Assembly: GCF_030272615.1 (NCBI RefSeq)
Contig: NC_081412.1
Coordinates: 544,066,370-544,130,369, forward strand
Direction: 5' to 3'
DNA from: Cryptomeria japonica
Taxonomy: Eukaryota > Streptophyta > Pinopsida > Cupressales > Cupressaceae
DNA: 64,000 nucleotides
Shown here: positions 1 through 11,695 of the stretch, in pieces
How positions within the stretch are numbered: position 1 is the first letter of the stretch
How the letters are laid out: every line of letters begins with the position of its first letter
Translations under genes and position numbers: made by a program
The notes under the pieces: model-generated
Seen by the model: the letters and a program-made list of their open reading frames with translations, nothing else
Database searches by the model: none
Told to the model about the DNA's origin: nothing

Positions 1-1104
1 TCTCCTTTCACTGATTTCTAGTAAATTTATTTCCAGCATTCACCCTTGGGTCTAAACCACCAGCTCAAGGATTTTGATGACTTTTATTATGGGATAGTCT
101 TTGATTGGTTCGATTTGCTGGAATTGTACGTGAGGGAATAGAAAAATTATTTGGGGCAGCATTTGTTTGCATCATTGGTTGAGCATTCAACAAAGTGGCA
201 GAAGTATGTTGGGACATAGAGTTATTTCAGCCTTTTCTAACTCCTTTTGGAAGTCTTCATTTTCTTTCCTTACCTTTTCTACCTCGATCTCATGTGACAT
301 TATTCCATGGGGTCCTTCTGCACTTCTTGACACTAGACCCACAAATTTATTCTCCACTACTTTCTACTTCCCTTTGTCAATAATGGGTCTAGCAAGTTGG
401 GGATCACTATGAACCTCCCTACTAGGTTGTGCTACAACTTCAGATGCATAAAAAATCTTTGGATCAAGGATTCCTCTAATAACACGACCTTGCTCTTTAC
501 TCCCAGGTTCTTCTTAAGTAAACAACTAAAGTTATGCAATCTATCTTAATAACCTATATCTTTCAATGAGTTTGGCTTTGGTTTCATTCTCCTTTTCCTT
601 TTCCTTTTTCTTTCTTATGGAAATCAATTAATGATACCCTCTGATTTAGAACCTCAATCTCCTGGGAAACTTCATCCTGGTCAGGCAAGGTTTCCTCTGA
701 ATCAGACACATTTAGCTAGTCAATATCAACCAGACTGATATTTCCTTCCATAGTTTTGGGAATGGAACTGGCCCTATTACTTGTACTACGCCTATCTCTC
801 TGAGAAGTGCTAGTACTAGACAATCCTTGGTGAAAGGTTTGGATATCATCATTAGTACCAAACAGGCCAGCATGAAAACCCATAATATCATGGTTAGAGT
901 CATGAGAAGAGGCATTAGACCTTGGATATATGGGACGCTTAGAAGAATTACCTATTTGATTACTCTTTTGTTTCCATGACTGATTTCACTAATCAGGAAT
1001 AATAGTTCCTCTCGAGCCTTTCTTGACTGGTTCAGGTAACCCTTCATGCAACTTCTCTTGAGTGTTTTTCTTCATATCAGACCTAGTATTCCTTCTCCTA
1101 TTCA
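1..1104 (-). pseudogene. Decayed retrotransposon gag-like ORF (minus strand)
   Basis: Read on the minus strand from an ATG near 1104, the sequence stays open for long stretches: a basic N-terminus (MNRRRNTRSDMKKN), a Ser/Asn-rich region, an acidic stretch, then a Glu/Lys-rich coiled-coil-like segment. TAG and TGA stops and frame changes interrupt it. The composition suits the N-terminal part of a retrotransposon gag, but I see no diagnostic gag motif or zinc knuckle, since the rest lies beyond the window edge. A primer-binding-site-like sequence lies upstream near 1168-1178, which fits a gag at the start of an LTR element running leftward. Assignment to Ty3/gypsy is inference. Confidence 0.45.
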
Positions 1105-2700
1105 TCTTGCTAACCCTTTGAAGTGACTGTGATTTTTTCTAAAAGAACATTGGTTTTTTCCTTAATTCAGAGTCACCACCCAATATCTTGGGATTAAAAT
1201 ATATATTAACATAGTGAATCACTTACAAGACACTTGAGAATGAAATTGTTGATCTTTTAGAAAAGAATAGGATAGTATTCTACGATGCTACAAGATGGAT
1301 CAAGGATTTATTTAGAAAGATAAGCTCAATAATTTTCAGATTGAAACCAAGGGGACCTGATCTCAACACATTTATACAATAAAGACATAGATCTGCAGTA
1401 TAAGGCTTATCTTATTTGACTTTCCCCAGCAGAGTTGTCACTTTTGTTGTTCTCCATTATGAAAACTTATGTTCCTTCTCTTTAAAAGTGAAAGCTACTG
1501 CCTTTGTGCTGCAATGGAAGAGAACAACAAAAAGTTGAAATAAAGACAACAATATGAGGTTTCAAATGAGGAAATCTCCTACACTTTAATCCTTTAAAAG
1601 CTTGGGCAGGTGAACCCTTTTTAGACTATTTTCTTACAAAAATAGGAAAAGGTTTATAGAAAACCAATCTAAATTCCTGTAAACTTTCCTTTCTGACTGG
1701 TACAACTAAAACATAAATGGAAAGTTGATTTGACTTTTGAAAAGGACCACAAAATGCAACAAAAACCAACAAGTAAACCAGTGCCTCATTCGGGAAATAG
1801 AGTCATCTACAATAGACTGTAACTTGACAAAATAAACTTGTACACCAATCACAAGTTCCTGATCTATCAACTCTTAATATGCCTGACATATACAGAGTCC
1901 TATTCTGAACTAGACTTCATCATCAAATCCACACCAAAAATACTAATATCAATGGCTTTATTCAAAGTATATTTATACTTTCCTCCTTGAGGAGAAGACA
2001 AAAAACAACTTCATTAGATCCCTATCAAATCATTTAAATAAACAATCTTTGATTATTTAAATAGATTGAACACTAGTACAATGACATAGAGACAATACAA
2101 GTCTAAGTTTAAATTCTCTGGACTGTATATGTCATTCCTCTATCAAAATTTTATGAGTACATCATATCAGACTCAGAAATTACTAAGAAAATGGCCTGTA
2201 TTGATTTTGCCGGAGTTTTGCTATAAAATTGTGACCTCTTTTTTAGATAGCCTTTGTACCCTTTTATAGAAATTAGGATGCAACAAGCTTCCGACTACTA
2301 GAAGAAAATTCTTACCCCAACTATCATTTACTCCAAAAGTTACATTGTTGTGCTGTCATAGTTGAGGGAGAAACCTAACATTCTTTCTGGGATGCATGCT
2401 TCATTAATTCATTGGACATTCATTTGGAAAATGGCCGAAAGGGTAAGTTCCTATTACCCCAAATCGGTTGTAACAACTGACAGCTTCATAATACCGATGT
2501 ATCATCTTGTGCCAGAGCATTGATGGGTTCTACCTAAGAAAACACACAACCATGCACCATTATGTTCTCTACAAATCTCCTTGAGTACCTCTCACCAACC
2601 TTTCACTTCGAAGCAATGTTGGATGGAACTTGCACACTGCTGCCACTTATTCTTTTGAATATTTTAAATTTTGGCACCAACGGACCAGGAAGGCCCTCTT
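1105..2700. other. Non-coding flank of the leftmost element, possible leader or LTR
   Basis: No coding sequence is recognisable here. On the minus strand, 1168-1178 reads TGGTGACTCTG. This resembles the TGGCGACTCTG primer-binding site described for Tat/Ogre-type plant elements, with one change. It lies about 65 bp upstream of the gag-like ATG. If correct, DNA to the right would be the LTR of that leftward element, but I could not place clean LTR ends or a duplicate copy. The remainder is AT-rich and featureless to me. Confidence 0.3.
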
Positions 2701-3720
2701 TTTGAGCACCTTTTCTTTAGTTGCCATGTCACGATGTTTAACATTCGAATGTATTTCCATTGCGGTATAGTGACAACCATCTGATCTAAATCAAACCGGC
2801 CCAGTCATTAACTATTCTAGCCTTCAAAGCAGGCCCCTTATCTATTTCACTCACCTGCAGACCCCTACCATGTGTCACCTCTGGATTGCCTTTGGATCAC
2901 CTACAGGCCACTTAGACTTACCATTGGACTTGGGCCTACCTTGGTTCTTCTTCCATGCTCTGCTACGTGGTATCCTGTGATCGGCTCCGGGGTCCCTGTC
3001 CTTCCACCTCAGCATGGCCTAGACTCACCACTGGAATGAAGCTCTTCCTTATCTTTTCTTTGTCACTGATCCATGATGATTATTCATTGTGCATCTCTGC
3101 ATAGCAGATTAGTGACCACCATTGGATCCTTTCCAACCCACTCATTCTTTATTTCCTCTAGATTGCTCTCCTACTAGGTCCCACCTCTTGGTCACCAAGT
3201 CATGCTGCTTAGACATTAAGCAGCTTTCCATTGTGACATGGCGACCACCGTCGAGTCAACATGCCTAACTATTGGATCATCCTCAACCTATTCAGCCTTT
3301 ATCTCTTCTGAGTGACTCCCTCTATCACTTTGTTTATCCATGCCATGTGTTAATGTTTAGTTTGCCCGCAGATCCATCTAACCGCCATATGGGCCTGCCA
3401 CTAGATTCAAGCCCACCTTGGTTCTTCTTGTCGTGCTCCACTATGTGGCACATCCTGATTTGCCCCGAGCCCACCTGGATTGCCACACCAACTACCACCT
3501 TGCCAGTCACCAAGTCGTGGGGGATAACTATTGGGCATCTTCATCTTGTGGTATAGCAATGGCTGTTGATCTACGTTCAACTTGCTTCATCCTTAGCACC
3601 TGAGCCACTCACCCTTTTCTACATGTGCTTTATCGCCAAGTCATGATGATAAATTGGTAGACATCTTTCTATCATGGTATAGCAACCATCATTGGATAGT
3701 TTGCATCACCACCCAATTTT
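2700..3720. repeat. Degenerate dispersed or tandem repeat field, GC-richer than surroundings
   Basis: A motif of the form CAAGTCATG followed by ATGG(T/C)ATAGC(A/G)ACCA recurs with mismatches near 2720, 3190, 3505 and 3632. A second motif (GGGCCT then CACCTTGGTTCTTCTT) recurs near 2932 and 3400. The spacing (about 470, 315 and 127 bp) is irregular, so this looks like a decayed array with deletions rather than a clean satellite. Small ORFs here (3272-3556, 3418-3603) lack any domain signature. The segment is richer in C than its AT-rich flanks. Confidence 0.45.
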
Positions 3721-3859
3721 CCTTGATCTACTCGACCGTTAACTTTGGTTGATCTGCAAAATTTGGCCGTCTTGAGATGCGCACACACGTGGGGTCCATT
3801 CAACCACGAGCCACTTCTTGCGAAAAGCCCTTAAGATTTGACACTAAGGATATATACAA

Positions 3860-4493
3860 CTATGTATTTAAATACTGAAATGCTCCTCCCGACGGTCAAT
3901 GTGGGATAAATGGTCTACACGCTTGGCGACTGAAATTGTTTCCTTGAACTACGCAGAGAGGATAGTTCTGGTCGAGGGCCTGGACTATACACCTGCCATT
4001 GTATTAGCTGAAAGTTTCTTTGAGTCCCATGCCACGCAGGGAGAATTCTATTAAGGGGTTCATGGAATTGGCTCAATTTTTCATGCCTTCAAACTAGGCA
4101 ATTTAGGTTGATACATCCAGAGGCATACTAAAAGTGCAGAGCAGAATTTTTGGAATGGGCCTCTCAAACTAACAAAATTTTATAGGTCCCAACATGTCTT
4201 GCATCCATGATGTCTTTCATGTTTCAGTTTTGAGGTTATATCATCCTAATATTTCACATGTGTTGGATTGGAATTCATTACAGGTGAGGATGGGTGGCTT
4301 TCTATAGAGCTCGTGCGCATTCTTCATCACAAAGAGATGTCCCTTAGAGGTCAGAGTGTAGAGCAGGTAAGGGTCTAGTAGGATCCGATTGATGATTCTT
4401 CAGCTACATTGGAGGATGCAGTGTAGATGAGAGAGCTATACCCCTATTTGTTCTCAGGCTTCCCAGAGTAAGCCTAGGCAAAGCGGGGGAGGA
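3860..4493 (+). pseudogene. Ty3/gypsy integrase C-terminus and chromodomain remnant
   Basis: From about 4200 the translation reads HDVFHVSVLR, then SHVLDW, the conserved segment after integrase in plant chromoviruses. A frame change follows near 4285, and then a chromodomain-like stretch with VRILHHKEMSLRG and ATLEDA (where ATWE is usual), ending in RELYPYLFSGFPE. In-frame TAGs interrupt it. Sequence 3860-4190 is too decayed to assign. The ORF runs straight into a purine tract and LTR start at 4494, the normal order for the 3' end of a gypsy element. RT and the integrase core are missing upstream. Confidence 0.75.
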
Positions 4494-7400
4494 TGTAGTG
4501 TCCACCCTTGATTTTACTTATTTTGACTAGAGTTGACTTTTATATTATGCTTGATACACTTATCTAGACTATATTTTGATGATGATTACTCATGTGCTTC
4601 AGTGAATTATGATTGGTGTTAGACACTATTGGACATATGCTATTTTGATTATCTATATGGATGTTGGTACTATCATGATTGATCATGTGATTTGATGATA
4701 TATATACTCGAAAGATTTTATATGCTCACTATGTGATTGATTATTGATAGATTATATTTATCATGGTTTTGATGATGATTATGATTACACTAACCCTACT
4801 TCATGATTACATATGATGAGATGTTTATGAGATGTGTTTGACTATCGTTTGATTGTCTTCATGATAGAGACGATTCCACATCACTCATTATGATTGGGGT
4901 GTGTCTTCGCAATTCTCTGTCACTTGCTTGTCTATATGTGTATATGTATATGTATATGTGGTATTGTCATTTTATGGTTGCAGGATTTTGCAGGTACCAG
5001 ACATCGACTCCACCTGGCTTCACAAGTCTGAGTGTGTCTTTAGTTCCAATGGCTTATGTGGTTAGAAGATGGTATGAGTTCCCCTCACATACTCTAGGTC
5101 TAAGTTGTTCACCATGAGTAGTCAACGTCTTAACATAATTCGCCATGTCAATTAGTAAGATTGGTCTATTGGATTGAAAGTTCAGTTTATACTGGTTGAT
5201 TTATTTGTTTATGTTAGAGTGTTTGTGTTGCTCTTGATGTGTAGTTTTATATTTGGTAACGTTTATTTTAATGTATTTAATTTATAAGTTTTGAGTATTT
5301 AGTTATTTGGTATTTATATTTATTTGATAATTAACGTTTATTGATTTTATGATTATTTAATATCTGATAAACCTTATTGTTGTTTAATATTTATTTAATA
5401 TTTGTGATTTAATCTTTAATAGTATTTGATTATTTAATTATTTATTTGACCTTCTATGGTTTGATATTTATTTGATATCTTACATTTATTTGGTTCTTTA
5501 ATTTATTTTATTAGATTTTGGTTTATTTGATTTAATCCCGAGTTGGATTATTTATTTATAGCTTATGTTTATTTAATAGTTGTTTTTTATTCCTAAGTGG
5601 GGTATATGAACACATAAAATTAAATAAAAATAAAATATTCCCACTTAGCTGGATAAGTATATTTTATTTACTTTACCTACTGTTCACTCTCATTGGTTAA
5701 ATTCAAAATGGGTGAATAAGTTATATTATATGGTGGGTTGGTTAAATATAGTTCAAAATGGAATATTTTGATTGCCCGAGATTGAGGCTAGGGTTTTGGA
5801 TTATTGTTGTTTTTTATTTTCATTCCTGTGAGGTTTTTCATGTGGGTTGGCTCTTCTCTAGAAATTTCTCCAGCAAGTTCTCTTCTTGGTTCTAGTTTTC
5901 TTCTCTCTTGGTTTTGGCTAGAGCTTCAATTGGATTTGGTTTGGCTTGTGGGAGCTCTTCTTTAGCTTCAATCCATTACTTCAAGTTGCAGGTTGGAGTT
6001 CTTCAATTTGAATTTTTGTTTTCAATAGCTTCTTTGTGTATGCATTGCTTCTGCATTGTTTTGGGTCTGGGTTGAAATATTATTTTACTCTATAGTTTTA
6101 TTATTGCTAAAGGTTAATATTTGGGAGGGAAACTTTATGTTATGAGAGTTTTTTATATAGTTGTCAGGAGATATATACGTATTTAGGTTTTTCCTATGTA
6201 TGGCATTTCATGGCTTTGTGAAAATTGTTGTGAAGATCTTTGGTTGATTAATCCTTGTTTGGATGAGAGTAGACTGGTTTTCCCTTTGTGAGTCCTTCAG
6301 TTGCGATTGTTTGGGATTATCTTTATTGGTTTCTCTATGAGTTTTGTAGTGGTTCTTGTTTTTTTATGCCATGAAGATATTGATTAAATCTTGGTTTATA
6401 GTCTGAGATATTTTGGTGTGTTTATACCTATGTATTCATTGTTTCTGAGCGTTTCTTTTCATATATTTTTTGAGCCCTTTTGTAAAGTCTGGATTTTATT
6501 ATTTTACCGAAAAAAATTCTAAGTATTTTGTAAGTCTTGTGCAAAAGCATTATTTCTGCAAAAGCATTGTTTTTGCAAAAGCGTTGTTTATGTAAAAGCG
6601 TTGTCTTATTGTGCATAAGCGTTGTTCTATATTGCATTTGTGCTGCTCTACGTAGCATAAGCGCTGTCACAAAAAACATAAGTGTGAATCTGGAAACATA
6701 AGCTCTATTTTAGAATACATATGTGTGAATCTAGAAACATAAGCGTTGTTCTTCTTGACAGAAGTGTTGTTCCTTTTGGCAAAAGCGATCTCCTATGGGG
6801 CAAAAGCACTAACCTGTCTGTGTTTTGTATTTTCTTAGTTTTGGTCATTTTTAAGGTATTTTTCCTGAATTGATTGTTGTACCAAAGGCTTTATTTGAGG
6901 TCTATTAATATTTTCCAGATTTGGCTTTTATCGTTTTGATGTACTTTGATGGTTTTATCTATATTTACTTCTCTACACCATTGTGGATATTTTAGACTCT
7001 CTTCCATGTGGATAGGCCATGGATGAATGAGATGATTACTACGCCATTTTGGACGAGCAAGTGAGTAGGCCTTGCTATGATTTTATCTTTTATTTGATGA
7101 CAACATTTGATGGCTTGATATGCCTTTGTCTATTGCTAGCTAGGAGGCTCATTTTGCTATATTGATGTTGTTGTAGCCTTGTTTATATTGTAAGAGTACG
7201 TGTGGAAGTTGTTGGCTGCATTGAGTATTATTTCCATATAATTATGTTGGTAGAGCCTCTTGTGATTTATTGTTGGACCATTTTAGGAGGAGTAGGCTTC
7301 TTTGTGATGACCGAGGTCATGAGAGATAGGCTTGTATGAGGTTCCTTGTAAGGATGCATGAAGTCTAGACCACTAGGGCACATTGGAGTTTTCTATGATT

Positions 7401-8000
7401 TGTAAATAAGTGATAACATAATAATTAATGGGTTGGGTAGTTAGATTAATTAATAAGATGATAAATTGATTTGTGCCTCATGACTTAGTCCTAGGGAGGA
7501 TGTTTTAGGATAAGCATGAGAAGGTCATGAAGATGATAAGCTAATCTCCCTTAGTCTCTCATAGGTTGAGATGGCTCCACATGTCCATCAGGCTAGCGCA
7601 TTGGGTTATTATGCTATTATGTTATGAGGATGGCATGTGATGACACTCCACTCCTACATGTGTTTCCCCTTTTATGAGTTATGATTATGTGTATTGGATG
7701 CATTTATGTCTTGATGAGTTTTACACCTCTGGGAGTTCATTCTTGTTGTATGTGTGAGTTCTTGCTTGAGAGTCCTTGTGTGGTTAGTCTCCTTGGTTAT
7801 AGGTGTCAGCTTAGGTTTAGAGTGTGTGCTGGGACCTTGTGTCATCTCCTAGCACGGGGGGTGGTTCCTTTGGTTCCACATGGTCAGGAGGTTGGTGCTT
7901 TTTATCTATTGGGATGTTCTCTTTGATTCTTCTTGCATGGATGTGGATTATTCTTCATGATATACTATGGATGTACCTTGTAGAAGATTTATGTAATGGA
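4494..8000 (+). mobile_element. 3' LTR of a chromovirus-type gypsy element; right end not located
   Basis: The LTR begins TGTAGTGTCCACCC at 4494, directly after a purine tract (4480-4493, AAGCGGGGGAGGA core) that follows the chromodomain remnant. This fixes the left end well. The right end is uncertain: no second copy lies in the window, and I could not define a CA terminus or duplication. Most of the 3.5 kb is AT-rich and non-coding, with a minisatellite at 6541-6812. ORFs inside it (6428-6679 minus, 7681-7926 plus) show no domains. It could be a 3' LTR or a solo LTR plus adjacent 3' coding sequence. Confidence 0.6.
6541..6812 (+). repeat. Imperfect minisatellite, unit about 14-20 bp (core AAAAGCGTTGTT)
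   Basis: A core of GCAAAAGC(A/G)TTGTT, also seen as CATAAGCGTTGTTC, is repeated at least a dozen times over about 270 bp with substitutions and variable spacers. Early units are AAAAGC(A/G)TTGTT and later ones CATAAGCG(T/C)TGT. It sits in the probable gypsy LTR, so it may be part of the element's regulatory region. Confidence 0.7.
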
Positions 8001-8760
8001 TAAGATAGAATGCATGTAATGTAACATTCTTGTATATAGTATATGGATTCTTGTAGTAGAAAGAGCTATGCTCATGATCTATTTTATGTACTCGTATTGT
8101 AAGATGAATTGTAGTTGGAAATTGGAATTTAGGTATATTATATTTGTACTATTGTAGACATGTGATCTTATGAATCATGGAAATAAGTGGATTATAGTTG
8201 GAATAGAATGAAATTGCATTATGGATTAGTTGTATTATTTCATGGAATGTTTAGAGGCTAGTTAAAATGTTAAATAATCTTGAAAGAGGAATATTCGTAG
8301 GTTAATAAGTGAATATGTTACAAGATGTTATTTGGATCTAGTAAATAGGAATGATTCACATAGATGCATTGGTAGAAAGGAAATTGTGCATATAATGAGG
8401 AATAAGTAATGTTTTAGGTTGCATATCTCATGATTACAGAATTAGAATATAATGCAGTAATGAAGGTGAAATATACCTATCATGTGTGTAGTATGTTATT
8501 ATGGAAATTAATTAAGTAATAAAGTTAAAGTACCCTAGAGAAAGATTATTGATGTTGTGTTATTTCTGCTTGTGTTATTTGATGAAATGAGCAATGATGT
8601 ATGTTCATATTGGTTAATTGGTTAATGAATGTAAATAGATGGAGATGTTATATGTTGCATTAGTTGTTATTAGATGTTGATTAAGAAAAAAATTATCTCC
8701 ATTTGTATATTATTGTTTAGTTTCTTTAGGGTATTTTGGCGGGCATTATAGTTTGGAACA
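8000..8760. other. AT-rich stretch without recognisable genes
   Basis: The sequence is AT-rich with short ATG and TTATT patterns and no sustained frame, splice-like exon or repeat that I recognise. It contains the undefined right end of the preceding LTR. Confidence 0.4.
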
Positions 8761-10183
8761 TATAAGGAGAAGAGCCTAAAACTTCATCAGTAATTTAAGA
8801 GACCAATCATTCAAAAGAAGGCCTCGAAAGAGGTTTAAGGTTTTGCAAAAAGCATCGGGATATCAAAAGAGGTTGTCCAGAAAGAAAGAGAAGAAAACAT
8901 TACCTTTGAAGGGCAATCAATAAGAGTTAAGAAGGAACCAAAAATAGTCCCTAAGACAAAAGCTAGAATTAGAAGTACTACTCCCATCTCTCGGCCTCTC
9001 AAGCCAAAATCATTAGTTAAGCCATCCGATGGAGTGCAGATGAAGAAAATAGTCAAATTTGTTGTGGTTGACAGAGAGGAAAATGAATCAGATGAGGAAG
9101 TAGGAGAAGTAAAGGAAAAATCTCCTAAGGCCACCAAGGGCTGTAAGGAAAATCCATCTGACAGAACAAGATCCAACAAGAAGCAAAAATCTAAGCTTGA
9201 TGAGGCATTGAAGTCAGGAAAACTTCAAGGTAATTACACTATTGTGCCTCCTATTACAGTAGAACAAATTGTTAATTCAGTTGTCAAAGAGGGTAATTTG
9301 AAACCACTATCTGAGTAGTATGAATTTTTTTATGAAAGTGGGAAAAGGTCATTAGAAGAACCCATAGTTGAATACATGAATGTATATATTAAATCCTTGA
9401 TAGAGTTATCATCTATAATTTTGAAGAGTTTGTATGACAGTTTGGACACTTAGAGATTAACTGCAAATAAAGAAGATGATAAATTGAATGAATACATAAT
9501 AGCCAATTTGTGTGTAGTTATTACTAAGGAGGAGATAGATAGATTACTCTAGTTAGCCAAGGATAAGTTTCATAGTAAGCATAGAGTAAACAAGATCATG
9601 TTCGGTAAGATTGATGAAGTGGCTATGAAAACTGAGAAGATTTGCACTGTAAAATTTTTGCAAGAAAATAAATATGAAGTCAATCTGACAAAGGATCAAG
9701 ATGACACCCATCTGAAAACTTAGCAGACCAAGGTGAATATACTTTCAATTCTAGAAGAGCCTCTAGTTCAGTAGGGAGTGGGTGATACTTATGTTTCAAA
9801 AGTTAAATTAGTAGATCATGTAGAAGCCAATGCTCTGAAAGATAGTAGAATGGAGAATGATGTAGGTGTGGGTGAAGTTGATAAAGCAGATAAAGTTGAA
9901 ATCCCTCCAACACCTAAAAAGGAAGTAGTTGGAGAGGAATATGTGGAGAAGATTGAGGTCAAGGTTGAAACTGAAGCAAGAGACACTGAGACTATGAAAG
10001 GTAAACAAGTCATTGATGACCCAGAGTTTATACAAGTACCAATTAACCTTGCTTCTCTATCTCCCATTTAGAAACTTTAATTGGCAGATTTTGCTCAAGA
10101 CAAATCCATTGAAGACCTTTTAAAATATCACCCTAAAGATAGTTTGTTTTTTATTAAGGAAAAAGCAGGTTTTAGAGGAACTT
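8761..10183 (+). pseudogene. Unusual retroelement ORF, part A (charged, coiled-coil-like)
   Basis: One frame stays readable for about 470 codons. It is interrupted by TAGs at 9316, 9451, 9550, 9721, 9772 and 10069 and a few TAAs. The product is highly charged: a basic start (VKKEPKIVPKTKARIRS), an acidic/lysine-rich middle (DREENESDEEVGEVKEK), then repeated VEKIEVKVETEA-type segments. I find no gag, protease, RT or transposase motif. I infer it is one piece of a long ORF whose inverted continuation lies at 10330-11060 and whose 3' part lies at 21306-22236 before a polypurine tract and LTR. If so, the LINEs between have split it. Function unknown. Confidence 0.45.
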
Positions 10184-10329
10184 GAAACCACCAAGTTATA
10201 GACAAAAATTAAAATTAATAGTCTAAGTTCACCAATGCAGAAAAGTTGTCAAACAGACAAAAAGATAGAGAACTAGACAAAAAGATAGCAAAAACTAAAA
10301 CTAGAAAAGCATTAACCTAAATACTTAAT

Positions 10330-11060
10330 ATTCCCATCTATCTCAATCTCCAGAGTATTCATCTCTTGGGCTAATTATTTCAGGTCCTAAAGCTTCTGAA
10401 CAGAGGACTCCACCTTTTTCTTTGGATTGGCTCTAGTTCTTTTAGAAAGACAAGACTCCTCTTTCTGGCCTTTTTCTCTATTACCATCAAGGTCCACAGC
10501 CAGGGTGCCCTGTTGGGATTTTTCTATTTTATCCACCATCATGTTCATCATGGCCACATAATTCTTGTTGATCTTGTGACTTTTTTTCATTATTGCATTC
10601 AAGGTTTCCCTAATTTTTCTAACTTCCCCCTCAAGCTGCATGGTTTTCTTATCATTTTATTTTCATTTTATCAATAATTTCCTATTCTTTATAGACACTT
10701 TGCCATCGATAGCTTTTCTTCCTCAATCTAGATTGCCCCTAAGATCTTCTGAGGCTACACTTTATCAACCAACTCCTCCAATTTACTAGCAGCTACCCTA
10801 TTCTTTAGGTTAATGTCTTTGATTTCATGAAAGACCCATTTAAAAACTGTAAAAAGGTCAACTGCACTATTCCTGGCAATAGTCAACATATCATCTAGAG
10901 ATTCCTTGTCCAATTTAAAGTAATGTTCATTTGGTTTGAGGTCTTTTGGAAATCTTGGCCTATTTTCTCTTTAAGTGGTAGGGTTGGTGGAAAGGGAATC
11001 TTTAGGGGAACTAGAAGTATCAAAAGAGACACCCATAGTGATAACTTTAAGAAACCCCCC
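10330..11060 (-). pseudogene. Unusual retroelement ORF, part B (minus strand, coiled-coil)
   Basis: On the minus strand a readable frame includes FKLDKESLDDMLTIARNS, VFKWVFHEIKDINLKNRVAA, KLEELVDKV and, after stops and a frame change, a helical segment (10387-10641) with MQLEGEVRKIRETLNAIMKK and MVDKIEKSQQG. These are helical, coiled-coil-like and charged, similar in style to part A but facing it. I suspect a local inversion of one original ORF, but I cannot prove this without a full-length relative. It ends close to the AT-rich left flank of the full-length LINE. No catalytic motif is seen. Confidence 0.4.
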
Positions 11061-11610
11061 CTTAAAAATATATATAAAATCTTGGCGAACTTTTATTTAT
11101 TTTGGATAAAATAATAATTTTTATTGGTGAGTCTTTCATTTTTTAAAAGAAAAATACTAATTTTATTAGCGATTTTTTTTACATAAAAATTCTTTTGTAG
11201 AAAAGCTTAGTGAATCTTTGAAAATAATATGAGTATGCATTGGTTACTATTGCAAATAATTTCATTTAAAAAATAAATTCTTATAGAAAAGCAGAGGCCT
11301 AAGGTGGAAATCATTAATGATTTTAAAGGGTAGACACTACTTTATTTAGTTACTTCCATTAATTTAAATTAATCTAGTAGCCCTCTTTGTATTTTGTCAA
11401 TAAAATGTATTTTAAATTTGTAATACTCATGGGGCCAAAAAAAATTTTATACCTTTGATTTCCATTGAGGTTAACAATTGAAAAGCAACTCAACCCCCAT
11501 GAGCATTGAAACTTGTAGGTACAATTTACCTCATAGGGTGCAATGATGGTCAATAGATTATATTTTGAATCAATGGTGGCAGTTAAAGATTGCTAATAAA
11601 ACCCTAAAGT
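11061..11610. other. AT-rich left flank of the LINE insertion
   Basis: Non-coding AT-rich sequence with recurrent GGCGA/TTTGGCGAA-like words. Similar words occur in the right flank (19583-19850), consistent with both being halves of one pre-insertion locus. No ORF or structural element is recognised. Confidence 0.4.
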
Positions 11611-11627
11611 AACTAATAATTATGATG
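11611..11627 (+). repeat. Target-site duplication, left copy (17 bp)
   Basis: AACTAATAATTATGATG is found here and again at 19566-19582, exactly matching over 17 bp. Bases outside the match differ. The length is typical of LINE insertion, and the two copies bracket ORF1, ORF2 and ORF3. Confidence 0.9.
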
Positions 11628-11695
11628 ATAGGAATATCATACCAAACACATGAACAACATCAATAACAACTATCAACATTACGTTTGATTGTACG

